Assembly (NCBI RefSeq): GCF_010731675.1
Contig: NZ_AP022584.1
Span: forward strand, 1,798,001-1,862,000
Source: Mycobacterium marseillense
Lineage (GTDB): Bacteria; Actinomycetota; Actinomycetes; Mycobacteriales; Mycobacteriaceae
Reading direction: 5' to 3'
Length of the DNA: 64,000 nucleotides
In this document: piece by piece, positions 31,037-40,852 of the stretch
Numbering within the stretch: position 1 is the first letter of the stretch
How the letters are laid out: the number at the start of each line of letters is the position of its first letter
Program-made: the position numbers and the translations under genes
Notes under the pieces: generated by a model
Told to the model about the DNA's origin: nothing
Seen by the model: only the letters and a program-made list of their open reading frames with translations
Database searches by the model: none

Positions 31037-32389
31037 CTAACGCCGCTTCCGGCGGATGATCGCGCGCAGCCGCTCGAGCCGGCCCGCCATGTCGCGCTCG
31101 AAGCCCCGACCGGTGGGGCGGTAATAGTCGACGCCCACCAGATCGTCGGGCGGATATTGTTGCGCCGCAACACCATCCGGCTCGTCGTGGGAGTACTTGT
31201 AGCCCTGCGCGTTGCCCAGCGCCTCCGCACCCGAATAGTGGCCGTCGCGCAGATGGGGCGGCACGAGGCCGGCCTTGCCGGCCCTGATGTCGGCCATCGC
31301 CGCGCCCAGCGCCGTGGTGACCGCGTTCGATTTCGGCGCGGTCGCCAGGTGAATCGTGCAGTGCGCCAAGGTGAGTTGCGCCTCGGGCATGCCGATCAAC
31401 GCCACGGTCTGCGCGGCCGCGACCGCAACCTGCAGCGCGGTCGGGTCGGCCATGCCGATGTCCTCGCTGGCCAGGATCATCAGCCGGCGCGCGACGAACC
31501 GCGGATCCTCCCCGGCGACGAGCATGCGGGCCAGGTAGTGCAGCGCGGCGTCGACGTCCGAGCCGCGCACCGACTTGATGAAGGCGCTGATGACGTCGTA
31601 GTGCTGGTCGCCGTCGCGGTCGTAGCGCACAGCGGCCTCATCGAGGGACTGCTCGATCGCGGTGACCGTCAGCTCGCCGTCGGATGGCGCCGCCCGCACG
31701 GTTTCAGAGGCGACCTCCAGCGCCGTCAGCGCGCGCCGGGCGTCACCGGCGGCCAAGCGCACCAGCAGGTCGATCGCGTCGGGCGCGACCGCGACCTGAC
31801 CACCCAGGCCGCGCGGGTCGTCGATCGCGCGCTGCACGACGATGCGGATGTCCTCGGCGCTCAGCGGCCGCAGCTGCAGGATCAGCGAACGGGACAGCAG
31901 CGGCGCCACCACCGAGAACGACGGGTTCTCCGTGGTCGCCGCCACCAGCAGCACCACCCGGTTCTCCACGGCCGACAGCAGCGCGTCCTGCTGGGTCTTG
32001 GAGAACCGGTGCACCTCGTCGATGAACAACACCGTCTGTTCGCCGTGCAGGAGGGCGGTTCGGGCCTTTTCTATCACCGCCCGAACGTCTTTCACGCCCG
32101 CCGACAACGCCGAGAGTGCCTCGAAGCGGCGTCCGGTCGCCTGTGAGATCAGCGCGGCCAGCGTGGTCTTGCCGCTGCCGGGCGGCCCGTACAGGATGGC
32201 CGACGCCACACCGGAGCCCTCGACCAGGCGGCGCAGGGGTGACCCTGGCGCCAGCAGGTGGTCCTGGCCGACTACCTCGTCCAGCGACGCCGGGCGCATG
32301 CGGACGGCCAGCGGCGAGCCGCTCGACACGCCCAAGCTGTGATCGTCTGGCTGCGGCGCGCCGGGCAGGTCAAACAGACCGTCGGACAC
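31037..32389 (-). CDS. rarA: replication-associated recombination ATPase RarA (MgsA)
   Basis: The 450-residue AAA+ clamp-loader-like protein acts at stalled replication forks. Visible are Walker [14 protein letters not shown], Walker [13 protein letters not shown], sensor 1 [10 protein letters not shown], and the C-terminal tetramerisation region containing [10 protein letters not shown] and [23 protein letters not shown] 32389 (SDGLFDLPG) is preferred since this start matches Rv2559c-type proteins; ATG 32401 is four codons upstream. The frame runs open ~300 bases further but is Pro/Arg-rich and unlikely to be coding. Confidence 0.94.
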   Translation of the reverse strand: MSDGLFDLPGAPQPDDHSLGVSSGSPLAVRMRPASLDEVVGQDHLLAPGSPLRRLVEGSGVASAILYGPPGSGKTTLAALISQATGRRFEALSALSAGVKDVRAVIEKARTALLHGEQTVLFIDEVHRFSKTQQDALLSAVENRVVLLVAATTENPSFSVVAPLLSRSLILQLRPLSAEDIRIVVQRAIDDPRGLGGQVAVAPDAIDLLVRLAAGDARRALTALEVASETVRAAPSDGELTVTAIEQSLDEAAVRYDRDGDQHYDVISAFIKSVRGSDVDAALHYLARMLVAGEDPRFVARRLMILASEDIGMADPTALQVAVAAAQTVALIGMPEAQLTLAHCTIHLATAPKSNAVTTALGAAMADIRAGKAGLVPPHLRDGHYSGAEALGNAQGYKYSHDEPDGVAAQQYPPDDLVGVDYYRPTGRGFERDMAGRLERLRAIIRRKRR

Positions 32390-32508
32390 GGCTTCAGGCA
32401 TACCACGAGGGACGGACGTCCGCGGCGGCCCCGGCAATCCGCGCGCCCCGGCCGCATCTTTGTTAGGTTGCGGTTTGCCACGTTCAGCGCGCGTTCCCAA
32501 GGACGGAC

Positions 32509-33471
32509 ATGAGCCAGCCCCCCGAACATCCCGGTACCCCGGCAGAGCCTCAGGACGGGAGCCAGAATCCTCCCGGCTACCCCCCGCCGCCCGATTACGG
32601 CGCGCCTCCCCCGCCGCCCCCGGGTTACGGCCCGCCCCCGGGTTATGGCGCGCCTCCCCCGGGTTACGGTCCGCCTCCGGGGTACGGCGCCCCGCCACCC
32701 GGCTACGGTCCCCCGCCCGGCTACGGCGGCCCGCCCGCGCCCGCGTTCAGCATCGGTGACGCGTTCGGCTGGGCCTGGAATACGTTCACCAAAAACGCGG
32801 TGGCGCTGATCATTTCGGCCCTGCTATACGTGGTGCTGCTCGGCGTCGCCTCGACGCTGATCGGCCTGAGCCAGAGCGTCGGCACGACGACGACCGGCTC
32901 CGACGACGACTTCTTCACCTTCACGGCGAACCTCAACGGCGGCGGGATGGCGCTGCTCATCCTCGGCTACCTGGCCGCGTACCTCGTCTCCGCGTTCGCC
33001 CACTCCGCCTTTTTGTCCGGCTGCCTGGATCTGGCCGACGGGCGTCCGGTGACCATCGGCTCGTTCTTCAAGCCGCGCAACTTCGCGATGGCGTATGTCG
33101 CCGCGTTGATCGTCGGCATTCTCACGTCGATCGGCCTGTCCCTCTGCTTCGTTCCGGGCCTCGTCGTGAGCCTCTTCCTGCAGTTCACCATCCTGTTCGT
33201 GGTCGACCGTTCAGAGTCGGCGCTCAAGGGCCTCAACTCCAGCGTTTCGCTCGTCGGCTCGAACTTCACCAACGCCCTGTTGGTGTGGCTGGTGGTGCTG
33301 GCGGCGACATTCGTGGCCCTGGTGACGTGCGGCCTCGGAGCGCTGGTGACGGCTCCCCTCGGCGCGCTCGTCCTGACCTACTCCTATCGCAAGCTCTCCG
33401 GCGGGCAGGTTGTCCCGCCGCCGCAGCCCGGTTACCAGCCCGGCCCACCGCCGGGGCCATCACCGGCGTAG
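32509..33471 (+). CDS. proline/glycine/tyrosine-rich membrane protein (Rv2560-like)
   Basis: The 320-residue protein has a disordered N-terminal third (1-~75) made of repeated PPGYG units (about eight), followed by four or five hydrophobic segments from ~85 to 300 and a second short Pro/Gly tail. It matches Rv2560. Pro-rich heads of this type on mycobacterial membrane proteins are thought to mediate protein contacts, but no function is established. ATG 32509 is divergent from rarA. Confidence 0.85.
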   Translation: MSQPPEHPGTPAEPQDGSQNPPGYPPPPDYGAPPPPPPGYGPPPGYGAPPPGYGPPPGYGAPPPGYGPPPGYGGPPAPAFSIGDAFGWAWNTFTKNAVALIISALLYVVLLGVASTLIGLSQSVGTTTTGSDDDFFTFTANLNGGGMALLILGYLAAYLVSAFAHSAFLSGCLDLADGRPVTIGSFFKPRNFAMAYVAALIVGILTSIGLSLCFVPGLVVSLFLQFTILFVVDRSESALKGLNSSVSLVGSNFTNALLVWLVVLAATFVALVTCGLGALVTAPLGALVLTYSYRKLSGGQVVPPPQPGYQPGPPPGPSPA

Positions 33472-33537
33472 GACTCGGCGCGAATTCGGCGCGCCGGGCA
33501 TCCGCGGCATGTGCCGCGTGCGTACCGTGCAGCAGTA

Positions 33538-36195
33538 ATGGCGTTTGCGGACATGACATTCGGCACCAGCGCGGCCCCGGGCGGCGCCGGCGGGCCCTAC
33601 GACGCAGACCGATTGCTCGCCGGTTATCGCGCCGCCCGCGCCCAGGAAGCGCTCTTCGATCTGCGCCGCGGCCCGGCGAGCGGCTACGACGAGTTCGTCG
33701 ACCCCGACGGCAACGTGCGCCCGGCGTGGGCGGAGGTGGCCGACGCGATCGCGGAGCGCGGCCGCGCCGGGCTGGACCGGCTGCGCTCGGTGGTGCACGG
33801 CCTGATCGACAACGACGGCATCACCTACACCGACGTCGTGCCCGGCGGCCGCGGCCAGGAGCCGAGGCCCTGGCAACTGGACACCCTGCCGCTGGTGCTG
33901 TCGGCGGCGGACTGGGAGGCGCTCGAGGCGGGGCTGCTGCAGCGGTCCCGGGTGCTCGACGCCGTGCTCGCCGACCTGTACGGGGCGCGCACCCTGCTCA
34001 CCGACGGCGTCCTACCGCCCGAGCTGCTGTTCGCCCACCCCGGCTACGTGCGTGCCGCCAACGGCATCGAGATCCCCGGGCGCCATCAGCTTTTCCTGCA
34101 CGCCTGTGACGTCAGCCGGCGTCCCGACGGCGCCTTCGTCGTCAACGGCGACCGGACCCAGGCGCCCTCGGGCGCCGGCTACGCGCTGGCCGACCGGCGC
34201 GTCGTCGCGCACGCGGTGCCCGACCTGTACGAGCGGATCGCGCCGCGGCCGACCACCCCGTTCGCCCAGGCCCTGCGGCTGGCGCTGATCGACGCGGCCC
34301 CCGACGATGCCCAGGACCCGGTGGTGGTGGTCCTGTCGCCGGGCATCTACTCCGAAACCGCTTTCGATCAGGCCTATCTGGCGACCCTGCTGGGCTTCCC
34401 CATGGTCGAGAGCGCGGACCTGGTGGTGCGCGACGGCATGGTGTGGATGCGCTCACTGGGCACCCTCAAACGCGTCGACGTGGTGCTGCGCCGGGTCGAC
34501 GCGGATTACACGGATCCGCTGGATCTGCGCGCGGATTCCCGGCTCGGGGTGGCCGGTCTGGTGGAAGCGCAACACCGCGGCACGGTGACGGTGGTCAACA
34601 CGCTGGGCAGCGGGATTCTGGAAAACCCTGGGCTGCAACGTTTCCTGCCCGCGATGGCCGAAAACCTGCTCTCGGAGACCCTGCTGCTGCCCAGCCCGCC
34701 GGCCTATTGGGGCGGCATCGCCACCGAGCGTTCGCACTTGCTGGCGAACCTGCCATCGTTGCTGTTGCGGTCGACGGTCGGTGAGAAAACCCTTGTCGGA
34801 CCCGCACTTTCGTCTCCGCAGCTGGCGCAATTGGCGGCCCAGATCGAGGCGATGCCGTGGCAGTGGGTCGGCCAGGAGCTGCCGCAGTTCTCGTCCGCGC
34901 CGACCGACCACGGCGGTGGGTTGTCCTCGGCGGGCGTCGGCATCCGGTTGTTCACCGTCGCCCAGCGAGGCGGTTACGCGCCGATGATCGGCGGCATCGG
35001 CTACGTGCTGGCACCCGGGGACGCCGCCTACACGTTGAAAACCGTTGCGGCCAAGGATGTCTGGGTGCGCCCCACCGAGCGGGTGCGGGCCGAGGCGATC
35101 AGCCCGCCGAGCGTGGAACCGCCGGCGAAGACGGCCGCGGGCACCTGGGCCGTCAGTTCCCCGCGCGTACTGTCCGACCTGTTCTGGATCGGCCGCTACG
35201 GCGAGCGCGCCGAAAGCATGGCGCGGTTGCTCATCGTCGCCCGCGACAGGTTCCACGTATACCGGCACCACCAGCACAGCGAGGAAAGCGAGTGCGTGCC
35301 GGTGCTGATGGCCGCGCTGGGCCGCATCACCGGAACCGACACCGCGGCCGACGGCGACGGCGATCACGCCGAAATGATCGCCGTCGCCCCCTCGACGCTG
35401 TGGTCGCTCACCGTCGACCCGCACCGCCCCGGCTCCCTGGTGCAGTCGGTCGAAGGCCTGGCCCTGGCGGCCCGCGCGGTGCGCGACCAGATGTCCAACG
35501 ACACCTGGATGGTGCTGGCCGCGGTAGAGCGCGCGCTGGCCCTCGACAGCGAGCCGCCGGACTCGCTCGCCGAGGCCGACGCCGCGCTGACCCGCGCGCA
35601 GGCCCAGACGCTGGCCGGGATGCTGACCCTGTCGGGGGTGGCCGCCGAGTCGATGGTGCGCGACGTGGGCTGGACGATGATGGACATCGGCAAGCGGATC
35701 GAACGCGGCCTGTGGCTGACCGCGTTGCTGCAGGCGACGCTGACCGTGGTGCGCGGCGCCGCCGCCGAACAGACCGTCATCGAGTCCACTCTGGTGGCGT
35801 GCGAGTCCTCGGTCATCTACCGGCGCCGCACCGCGGGCAAGATCAGCGTCGCCGCCATGGTCGAGCTGACGCTGTTCGACGCGCAGAACCCGCGATCGCT
35901 CCTGTACCAATTGGACCGGCTGCGTACCGATCTTCGGGACCTGCCCGGCTCGTCGGGGTCGTCGCGCCCGGAACGACTGGTGGACGAGATCGGCACCCTG
36001 CTACGCCGCTCCCACCCCGCGGAGCTGGAACGGGTCAGCGACGACGGGCGGCGCGCCGACCTGGCCGGCCTCCTCGGTGCCGTCCACGCCGAACTGCGCA
36101 ACCTGGCCGAGGTCATCACCACCACGCAGCTGGCCCTGCCCGGTGGGATGCAACCACTGTGGGGTCCTGACGTGCGCCGCGTGATGCCCGCCTAA
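33538..36195 (+). CDS. circularly permuted ATP-grasp protein fused to Alpha-E domain
   Basis: An 885-residue two-part protein. Residues ~40-520 are a circularly permuted ATP-grasp (DUF404/407 type) with HLLANLPSLLLRSTVGEKTL and VPGGRGQEPRPWQLDTLPL; residues ~550-880 are the helical Alpha-E domain (FWIGRYGERAESMARLL). Comparative work on this family predicts a peptide ligase that works with a transglutaminase-like protease; the substrate is unknown. It corresponds to Rv2567. ATG 33538 is preferred over GTG 33511 because it gives the family length. It converges on the membrane gene with a 4-base overlap of stops. Confidence 0.9.
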   Translation: MAFADMTFGTSAAPGGAGGPYDADRLLAGYRAARAQEALFDLRRGPASGYDEFVDPDGNVRPAWAEVADAIAERGRAGLDRLRSVVHGLIDNDGITYTDVVPGGRGQEPRPWQLDTLPLVLSAADWEALEAGLLQRSRVLDAVLADLYGARTLLTDGVLPPELLFAHPGYVRAANGIEIPGRHQLFLHACDVSRRPDGAFVVNGDRTQAPSGAGYALADRRVVAHAVPDLYERIAPRPTTPFAQALRLALIDAAPDDAQDPVVVVLSPGIYSETAFDQAYLATLLGFPMVESADLVVRDGMVWMRSLGTLKRVDVVLRRVDADYTDPLDLRADSRLGVAGLVEAQHRGTVTVVNTLGSGILENPGLQRFLPAMAENLLSETLLLPSPPAYWGGIATERSHLLANLPSLLLRSTVGEKTLVGPALSSPQLAQLAAQIEAMPWQWVGQELPQFSSAPTDHGGGLSSAGVGIRLFTVAQRGGYAPMIGGIGYVLAPGDAAYTLKTVAAKDVWVRPTERVRAEAISPPSVEPPAKTAAGTWAVSSPRVLSDLFWIGRYGERAESMARLLIVARDRFHVYRHHQHSEESECVPVLMAALGRITGTDTAADGDGDHAEMIAVAPSTLWSLTVDPHRPGSLVQSVEGLALAARAVRDQMSNDTWMVLAAVERALALDSEPPDSLAEADAALTRAQAQTLAGMLTLSGVAAESMVRDVGWTMMDIGKRIERGLWLTALLQATLTVVRGAAAEQTVIESTLVACESSVIYRRRTAGKISVAAMVELTLFDAQNPRSLLYQLDRLRTDLRDLPGSSGSSRPERLVDEIGTLLRRSHPAELERVSDDGRRADLAGLLGAVHAELRNLAEVITTTQLALPGGMQPLWGPDVRRVMPA

Positions 36196-36875
36196 CCGGT
36201 CGACGATGTCACCCGATCCGTGGCGACGCCGTGGTAGCGGTGTGGATCGGGCAGCCGCCGGCGCCGCACCATGTGCACCAGCGCCAGGACCGACAGCGTC
36301 GCGGCGTAGATGCACCACAGGGACGCGAACGCCTGCGTGTAGAGGACAGCGACCACGATCAGCCCCACCAGGTTCGCTATCCCGAACACCACGATCGAGC
36401 GATAGCCCGACAACACCGCGGGCCCGATGACGGCGATGACGTAGAGCACCGCCCACACGTAGCCGTCCTGCACGGCGGTCTGATACTGCAGTGCGTGGGG
36501 TCCCCTCGTCACGCTGACCGGCTCGGTAAGCACGGCGACGGCCAGATAGACCGACACCACGGTGCCCAGCACCGCGAAAGGCGCGACCCGGAGCCGGGCG
36601 CCGCGCGGTTCCAGCATCAGGATCGCCCACGGCACCAGCGCAGGCAGCAGCGGCAGCGCGATGAAGACGTAGGCGAGCATCGCCAGATGGGCCATCGCCG
36701 GGGGGACAACGTGGTTGGGCCACACGGCCGCCTCGATGAACTGGTGGGCCGAGAACACCGTCGGCAGCAAGGCGAAAGGCAGTTCGCGCCAGTGCTTCAC
36801 CTCGCGCAGCGTTGCCACGGCGACCGGCACGAGCGCGGCGCCCACCACCAGATCCGCCGTCATCGAAAAGCACAT
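36192..36875 (-). CDS. DUF6629-like multi-span membrane protein
   Basis: The 227-residue protein has about seven hydrophobic segments and little else, beginning MCFSMTADLVVGAALVPVAV. The FSAHQFIEAAVW segment with His and Glu in the membrane is characteristic of a small uncharacterised family (DUF6629-like). ATG 36875 is two bases after the stop of the zinc-peptidase gene, so it is the last gene of a transglutaminase-peptidase-membrane protein operon. Function unknown; this context suggests a membrane partner for that system. Confidence 0.75.
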   Translation of the reverse strand: MCFSMTADLVVGAALVPVAVATLREVKHWRELPFALLPTVFSAHQFIEAAVWPNHVVPPAMAHLAMLAYVFIALPLLPALVPWAILMLEPRGARLRVAPFAVLGTVVSVYLAVAVLTEPVSVTRGPHALQYQTAVQDGYVWAVLYVIAVIGPAVLSGYRSIVVFGIANLVGLIVVAVLYTQAFASLWCIYAATLSVLALVHMVRRRRLPDPHRYHGVATDRVTSSTG

Positions 36876-36877
36876 CG

Positions 36878-37933
36878 TCAACCCGCCACGGATGCGGGGC
36901 CCCGGGACTCCGACGTTGCCTCGTCGACGACGGTGTGGATGAATTTCATCTTCTCCAGCACCGCGGCCGGCAGCACGAACGGGTACAGGTCGTCGTGCCC
37001 CATCGACCGGTTCACCATGTTCAGTGACCACGACAACGGCAGCCACATGTCGATGATCGTCTGAAATGCGCTGGGCCCCAGCGCCGGCCGGTCGAAGGTG
37101 GCCGACGCCGCCGCCAGCCCACACCACGCCGAGGTGTCCAGCGCGTCCCGGATGTGCAGGTAGTGGGCGAACGTCTCGGCCCAGTCCTCGCTCGCATGCA
37201 TGGTGGCGTAGGACGACACGAAATCGTCCTGCCAGCCCTCGGGCGCGCCCTCGCTGTAGTGGCGGTCGAGCGCCTCGGAGTAGTCCGCGTCGGGGTCGCC
37301 GAAAAGCTCGGTGAACCGCTGCAGGTGGTCGCCGTACGGGGCGACCAGCCGGTAGAAGTAGTAATGGCCGATCTCGTGACGGAAGTGGCCCAGCAGGGTC
37401 CGGTAGGGCTCGTCCATCTCGATCCGCAGCTGCTCGCGGTGCACGTCGTCACCCTCGGCCAAATCGATGGTGATGACCCCGTTCTCGTGCCCGGTCATCA
37501 CGTTTTCGTGCGCGCTGGACAGCAGCCGGAAGGCCAACCCGTAGTCGGGATCCTTGTCCCGCCCGACGATCGGCAGCTTGAGCTCGTGCAACTCGGCGAT
37601 CAGGCGTCGTTTGGCCGCCTCGGCGCGGGCGAACTCGGCCAGCCCGACGGTGTCGGCATCGTTGGGACGCTCGGTCGTCAGCGCACACGACGGACACAGC
37701 AACCGCGGGGTGTTGACCGGAACCAGCCAATTGCATTCGGCCAGCTGCAGATTGGCGCAGAGCTGATACCGGCTGGCCGGCACGAAGCCGGCGTGCTCGG
37801 TGGCCTCGTCGTCGGAGATCACCAGCAACGCCATCTGCTCGAGCGAAAACCCCAGCGCGCTGCCGCAATTCAGGCAGGTCGAGTTTTCGAACGTCAGGCG
37901 CTGGCCACAGTTGGGGCAGGTGAAGTCACGCAT
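36878..37933 (-). CDS. putative zinc-binding metallopeptidase with N-terminal zinc ribbon (Rv2568c-like)
   Basis: The 351-residue protein has a zinc ribbon, C6/C9/C20/C23 (FTCPNCG...CLNCG), a second cysteine pair near LLCPSCALT, and an HExxH protease site H186-E187-H190 in FRHEIGHYYFYRL with a downstream DWAETFAHYLHIRD that may supply the third ligand. It fits the 'putative zinc-binding metallopeptidase' family and looks cytosolic. It overlaps the upstream transglutaminase gene by 8 bases. Together with the opposite-strand ATP-grasp/Alpha-E gene these form a conserved neighbourhood. Confidence 0.87.
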   Translation of the reverse strand: MRDFTCPNCGQRLTFENSTCLNCGSALGFSLEQMALLVISDDEATEHAGFVPASRYQLCANLQLAECNWLVPVNTPRLLCPSCALTTERPNDADTVGLAEFARAEAAKRRLIAELHELKLPIVGRDKDPDYGLAFRLLSSAHENVMTGHENGVITIDLAEGDDVHREQLRIEMDEPYRTLLGHFRHEIGHYYFYRLVAPYGDHLQRFTELFGDPDADYSEALDRHYSEGAPEGWQDDFVSSYATMHASEDWAETFAHYLHIRDALDTSAWCGLAAASATFDRPALGPSAFQTIIDMWLPLSWSLNMVNRSMGHDDLYPFVLPAAVLEKMKFIHTVVDEATSESRGPASVAG

Positions 37934-38888
37934 GCGAGAAGTCGCCTTCGACGGGCTCCGAGTAAGGCACCACGTCGACGGCGACGTCGATCACGCTGTG
38001 CTCCGAGTCGGTGTAGATGATGCCGCGCAGCGGCGGGACGTCCGCGTAGTCGCGGCCGCGGCCCACCACGATGTAGCGCTCGTCGACCATCTGATCGTTG
38101 GTGGGATCGAGCCCCAGCCACTCGAATTGGCCGGGGTCCTGCGGAGTCCAGACCGCGGCCCAGGCATGCGTGGCGTCGATCCCGATCATCCGATCCTTTC
38201 CGGGCGGCGGGTCGGTGGCCAGGTAGCCCGACACGTAACTGGCCGCCAAACCGTTGGCCCGCAGGCAGGCGATCGCCAGCCTGGCAAAGTCTTGACATAC
38301 CCCCTCGCGGGCCGCCAGAACCTCCTTGACCCCGGTGGAAATCGTCGTCGATCCCGACCGGTACGTGAAGTCGGTGAAAATCCGCGACGCCAGGTCGCGC
38401 AGCACCTCGATCAGCGGGCGTCCGGGCGCGAAGCTGGGCGCCGCGTACTCGCGGACCTCCTCGGTGATCTCCGGCGGGTTCAGGTCCAGGCTGAACTCGG
38501 CGGCCAGCGCCCCGACGCGCCCGGCCGGCCGGGCGTCCTCCCACGGCTGCAGCGCCGCCCCGCCGCCGTACAGGCCCGGGGGCGGCGGATAGACGTCGAC
38601 GACGGAATCGCTGACCACCTTCAGGACGCTGTGCGGCTCGGTGACGTGGAAGTAGGAGCTGACGTTCCCGTAGCTTTCCGTGCTGGTGGAGCTGTCGGCG
38701 GGGGCCGGTTCGATGTTCAGCTGATGGGCGACGCGGCGCTGCCGCAGTGAGTCGCGCGGGGTCAGGAAACCGCGGCCGTACGAGCTGGTCACGACGTCGG
38801 AGTAGCGGTATTCGGTGCGGTGGGTGACTCGATGCCGGCGGGCGGCCCCGGGGTCAGCTTCAGACACAAGGCTGATCACATCACACAC
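37926..38888 (-). CDS. transglutaminase-like cysteine protease (Rv2569c-like)
   Basis: The 320-residue protein has an N-terminal beta domain (THRTEYRYSDVVTSSYGRG) and a transglutaminase core with the full triad: C198 in EGVCQDFARL, H241 in DATHAWAAVW and D261 in LGLDPTND. Bacterial members usually act as peptidases or amidases. The start is uncertain: GTG/ATG-type codons at 38888 and, seven codons later, GTG 38867 (giving 313 residues) are both possible. It is linked by comparative genomics to circularly permuted ATP-grasp/Alpha-E proteins, and one lies 1.7 kb away here. Confidence 0.88.
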   Translation of the reverse strand: MCDVISLVSEADPGAARRHRVTHRTEYRYSDVVTSSYGRGFLTPRDSLRQRRVAHQLNIEPAPADSSTSTESYGNVSSYFHVTEPHSVLKVVSDSVVDVYPPPPGLYGGGAALQPWEDARPAGRVGALAAEFSLDLNPPEITEEVREYAAPSFAPGRPLIEVLRDLASRIFTDFTYRSGSTTISTGVKEVLAAREGVCQDFARLAIACLRANGLAASYVSGYLATDPPPGKDRMIGIDATHAWAAVWTPQDPGQFEWLGLDPTNDQMVDERYIVVGRGRDYADVPPLRGIIYTDSEHSVIDVAVDVVPYSEPVEGDFSHA

Positions 38889-38974
38889 CGGGCCGTTGCG
38901 CGCCCCCCAAGCCGGGTCGGCGGCGGTTTGCCGATACGACGGCAGCCGCGTGGAAACGGGAGCACAATCGAGTC

Positions 38975-39364
38975 GTGGCCACGTGGGACGAGGTCGCCCG
39001 CATCGTCGGCGAGCTGGCCCTCACTTCCGAGCCGTCACCGCACGACTGGCGGGTCGGCAAGAAATTGCTGGCCTGGGAGCGGCCGCTGCGGCCCTCGGAG
39101 CGCGAGGCCCTCGAGCGCAACGGCCCGGAACCCCCGCGGGGTGACATCCTCGGTGTGCGGGTGTCCGACGAGGGCGTCAAGTTCGCGCTGATCGACGACG
39201 AGCCGCAAACCTACTTCACCACCCCGCATTTCGACGGCTACCCCGCCGTGCTGGTCAACCTGGCCGAGATCTCGGTGCGCGACCTGCAGGAGCTCATCAC
39301 CGAGGCGTGGCTGACGCAGGCGCCGCGGAAGTTGGTGCAGGAGTTCCTGGCCGAGTCCCGGTGA
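38975..39364 (+). CDS. YjbR/MmcQ-fold protein (Rv2570-like)
   Basis: The 129-residue protein of the MmcQ/YjbR fold has the typical WRVGKKLLAWERPLR segment, a VKFALIDDEP core and a TPHFDGYPAVLVNL motif near the C-terminus. Members are small, possibly DNA-binding proteins with no settled role. The start is GTG 38975, 86 bases from the divergent transglutaminase start. It ends 3 bases before the convergent FUSC gene stop. Confidence 0.85.
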   Translation: MATWDEVARIVGELALTSEPSPHDWRVGKKLLAWERPLRPSEREALERNGPEPPRGDILGVRVSDEGVKFALIDDEPQTYFTTPHFDGYPAVLVNLAEISVRDLQELITEAWLTQAPRKLVQEFLAESR

Positions 39365-39367
39365 GAC

Positions 39368-40417
39368 TCACACGGGCCGAAGGTCGATGACCCGCTGCAG
39401 ATCGTCGATGCACGCGCCGACGGCGTCGGCGAGGATCACCTGGGTTTTGTCGCCGGCACCCGACGGCAACTGCGACGCGTGATGGCGGGCCGACGCGGTG
39501 TATGCGCAAGCGCCCGCGGCGTCGCGGTCGGCGAGTGCGGTCGCGGCGGCCAGCACGACCAGCACCGTGTGCGCGGGCGGGGCAGGCCGCTCGGGCCCGA
39601 CCGCGCGGGCCAGCTGCAGCACCGAGCCGGCCAGCAGGGCCACGTGCACGGCCTGGTGATCGGCGGCGTACACGGCGTCGCGCAGGCCCCAGCGGCGCGG
39701 GGCGATGGTGACGACGTGGCGGGCGGTGGTGCGCGCCTCGAGCAGGCCGCTGAGCTGTTCGTGCACCCGGTCGACGGCCGTCAGCGGCCAGTCGGGCGGG
39801 GCGGCCTGGCGCCCGGCGGCGACGTCGGCGGCCCGCGACAAGACGTCGTGCAGCACCGCCAGCACGCCGACGCGCGCGGCGCGCAGCAGCGTCAGCGGGT
39901 CGGCGGGAAACAGCAGCACGGCGAAGACGATGGCCACCGCGCCGCCGATCAGCGCGTCGAAGATGCGTTCCAGCCCGACGCCGCCGTGGTAGAGGGCGAG
40001 CACCAGGATCGCCGAGACGATGGTCTGGTTCGCGAACATCATCCCGTGCCCGATGAAGCCGCCCCCGATGAACACCGCGGCTCCCAGCGCGATCAGCGCG
40101 GCGACGGCGATGGGTACCGCGCCGGGCCCGAGCAGGACCTGCACCGCCGAGCCCAGCCCGATGCCGAGGGTCACCCCGATCATCATCTGGATGGCGCGTT
40201 GCGCGCGGAGCACGTTGCTGGTCGACAACGACACCGCGGCGGCGATCGGCGCGAAGAACGGCTGCGGGTGACCGAGGATGTCGTGCGTCAGGTACCAGGA
40301 CAGCCCCGCGGCCGCCGACGTCTGCGCGAGGTTGAACCACACCGCGCGCAACCGCTTGGCGCCGGCGCGCGCGGCGGCGGCCACCCTCGAGGGCACCGCC
40401 GGCCGCGAAGCGCCCAC
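39368..40417 (-). CDS. FUSC-type aromatic acid exporter family membrane protein (Rv2571c-like)
   Basis: The 349-residue protein has six hydrophobic segments in the first ~170 residues, including DILGHPQPFFAPIAAAVSLS typical of the FUSC/ArAE family, followed by an Ala/Arg-rich cytoplasmic helical domain. Such proteins are linked to efflux of aromatic acids or similar amphiphiles. It corresponds to Rv2571c. Its start is 3 bases after the stop of the nitroreductase-like gene, so the two, with aspS, probably share a transcript. Confidence 0.85.
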   Translation of the reverse strand: MGASRPAVPSRVAAAARAGAKRLRAVWFNLAQTSAAAGLSWYLTHDILGHPQPFFAPIAAAVSLSTSNVLRAQRAIQMMIGVTLGIGLGSAVQVLLGPGAVPIAVAALIALGAAVFIGGGFIGHGMMFANQTIVSAILVLALYHGGVGLERIFDALIGGAVAIVFAVLLFPADPLTLLRAARVGVLAVLHDVLSRAADVAAGRQAAPPDWPLTAVDRVHEQLSGLLEARTTARHVVTIAPRRWGLRDAVYAADHQAVHVALLAGSVLQLARAVGPERPAPPAHTVLVVLAAATALADRDAAGACAYTASARHHASQLPSGAGDKTQVILADAVGACIDDLQRVIDLRPV

Positions 40418-40420
40418 CGG

Positions 40421-40852
40421 CTAGGTCCGGATTAACTCGAACAGCGGAATCACCCTGCTCACCTTGGCCTGGGACTCGCCGAACACCGGTGCCAGCGCGG
40501 TCAGCTTCGGGACGAGGTCCTCGCGCTCTGCGGCGGGCAGTTCGCGCGCCGTCACATCGAACGCGTCGGTCCCGACCTCGATGCGTGCCCGCGGCTCGGC
40601 CCGCAAATTGTGCACCCAGGCCGGATCGAAGGCAGCGCCGTGGAAGGAGCCGATGACGATCAACTTGTCATCGATGCGGAAATAGGCCAGCGGAGACACC
40701 CGGGGCTGGCCCGACTTGGCACCGGTTGAGGTCAGAAGCAGCAACTCGGCATCTGCGAAGGGCCCCGCGACCTTGCCGCCGTTGGCCCGGAATTCCTCGA
40801 CGACGTTCTTGTTGAACGCCTTGATGGTTGCGGTGTCATGGAAGTCGGTCAT
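40421..40852 (-). CDS. Ddn-type deazaflavin (F420)-dependent nitroreductase family protein
   Basis: The 143-residue protein belongs to the split-barrel Ddn/DUF385 family: [21 protein letters not shown] at ~38-58 and the [20 protein letters not shown] motif correspond to the F420-contacting region. Members reduce quinones or nitro compounds with F420H2. The natural substrate cannot be read from sequence. ATG 40852 overlaps the aspS stop by 4 bases. It is not part of the usual M. tuberculosis Rv2571c-Rv2572c pair as I remember it, so this may be a lineage-specific insertion. Confidence 0.87.
   Translation of the reverse strand: MTDFHDTATIKAFNKNVVEEFRANGGKVAGPFADAELLLLTSTGAKSGQPRVSPLAYFRIDDKLIVIGSFHGAAFDPAWVHNLRAEPRARIEVGTDAFDVTARELPAAEREDLVPKLTALAPVFGESQAKVSRVIPLFELIRT

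Noticed and set aside
32402..32698. N-terminal extension of rarA
   Set aside because: Low-complexity Arg/Pro/Gly sequence and overlap with the divergent Rv2560-like gene; the GTG start at 32389 fits the family.
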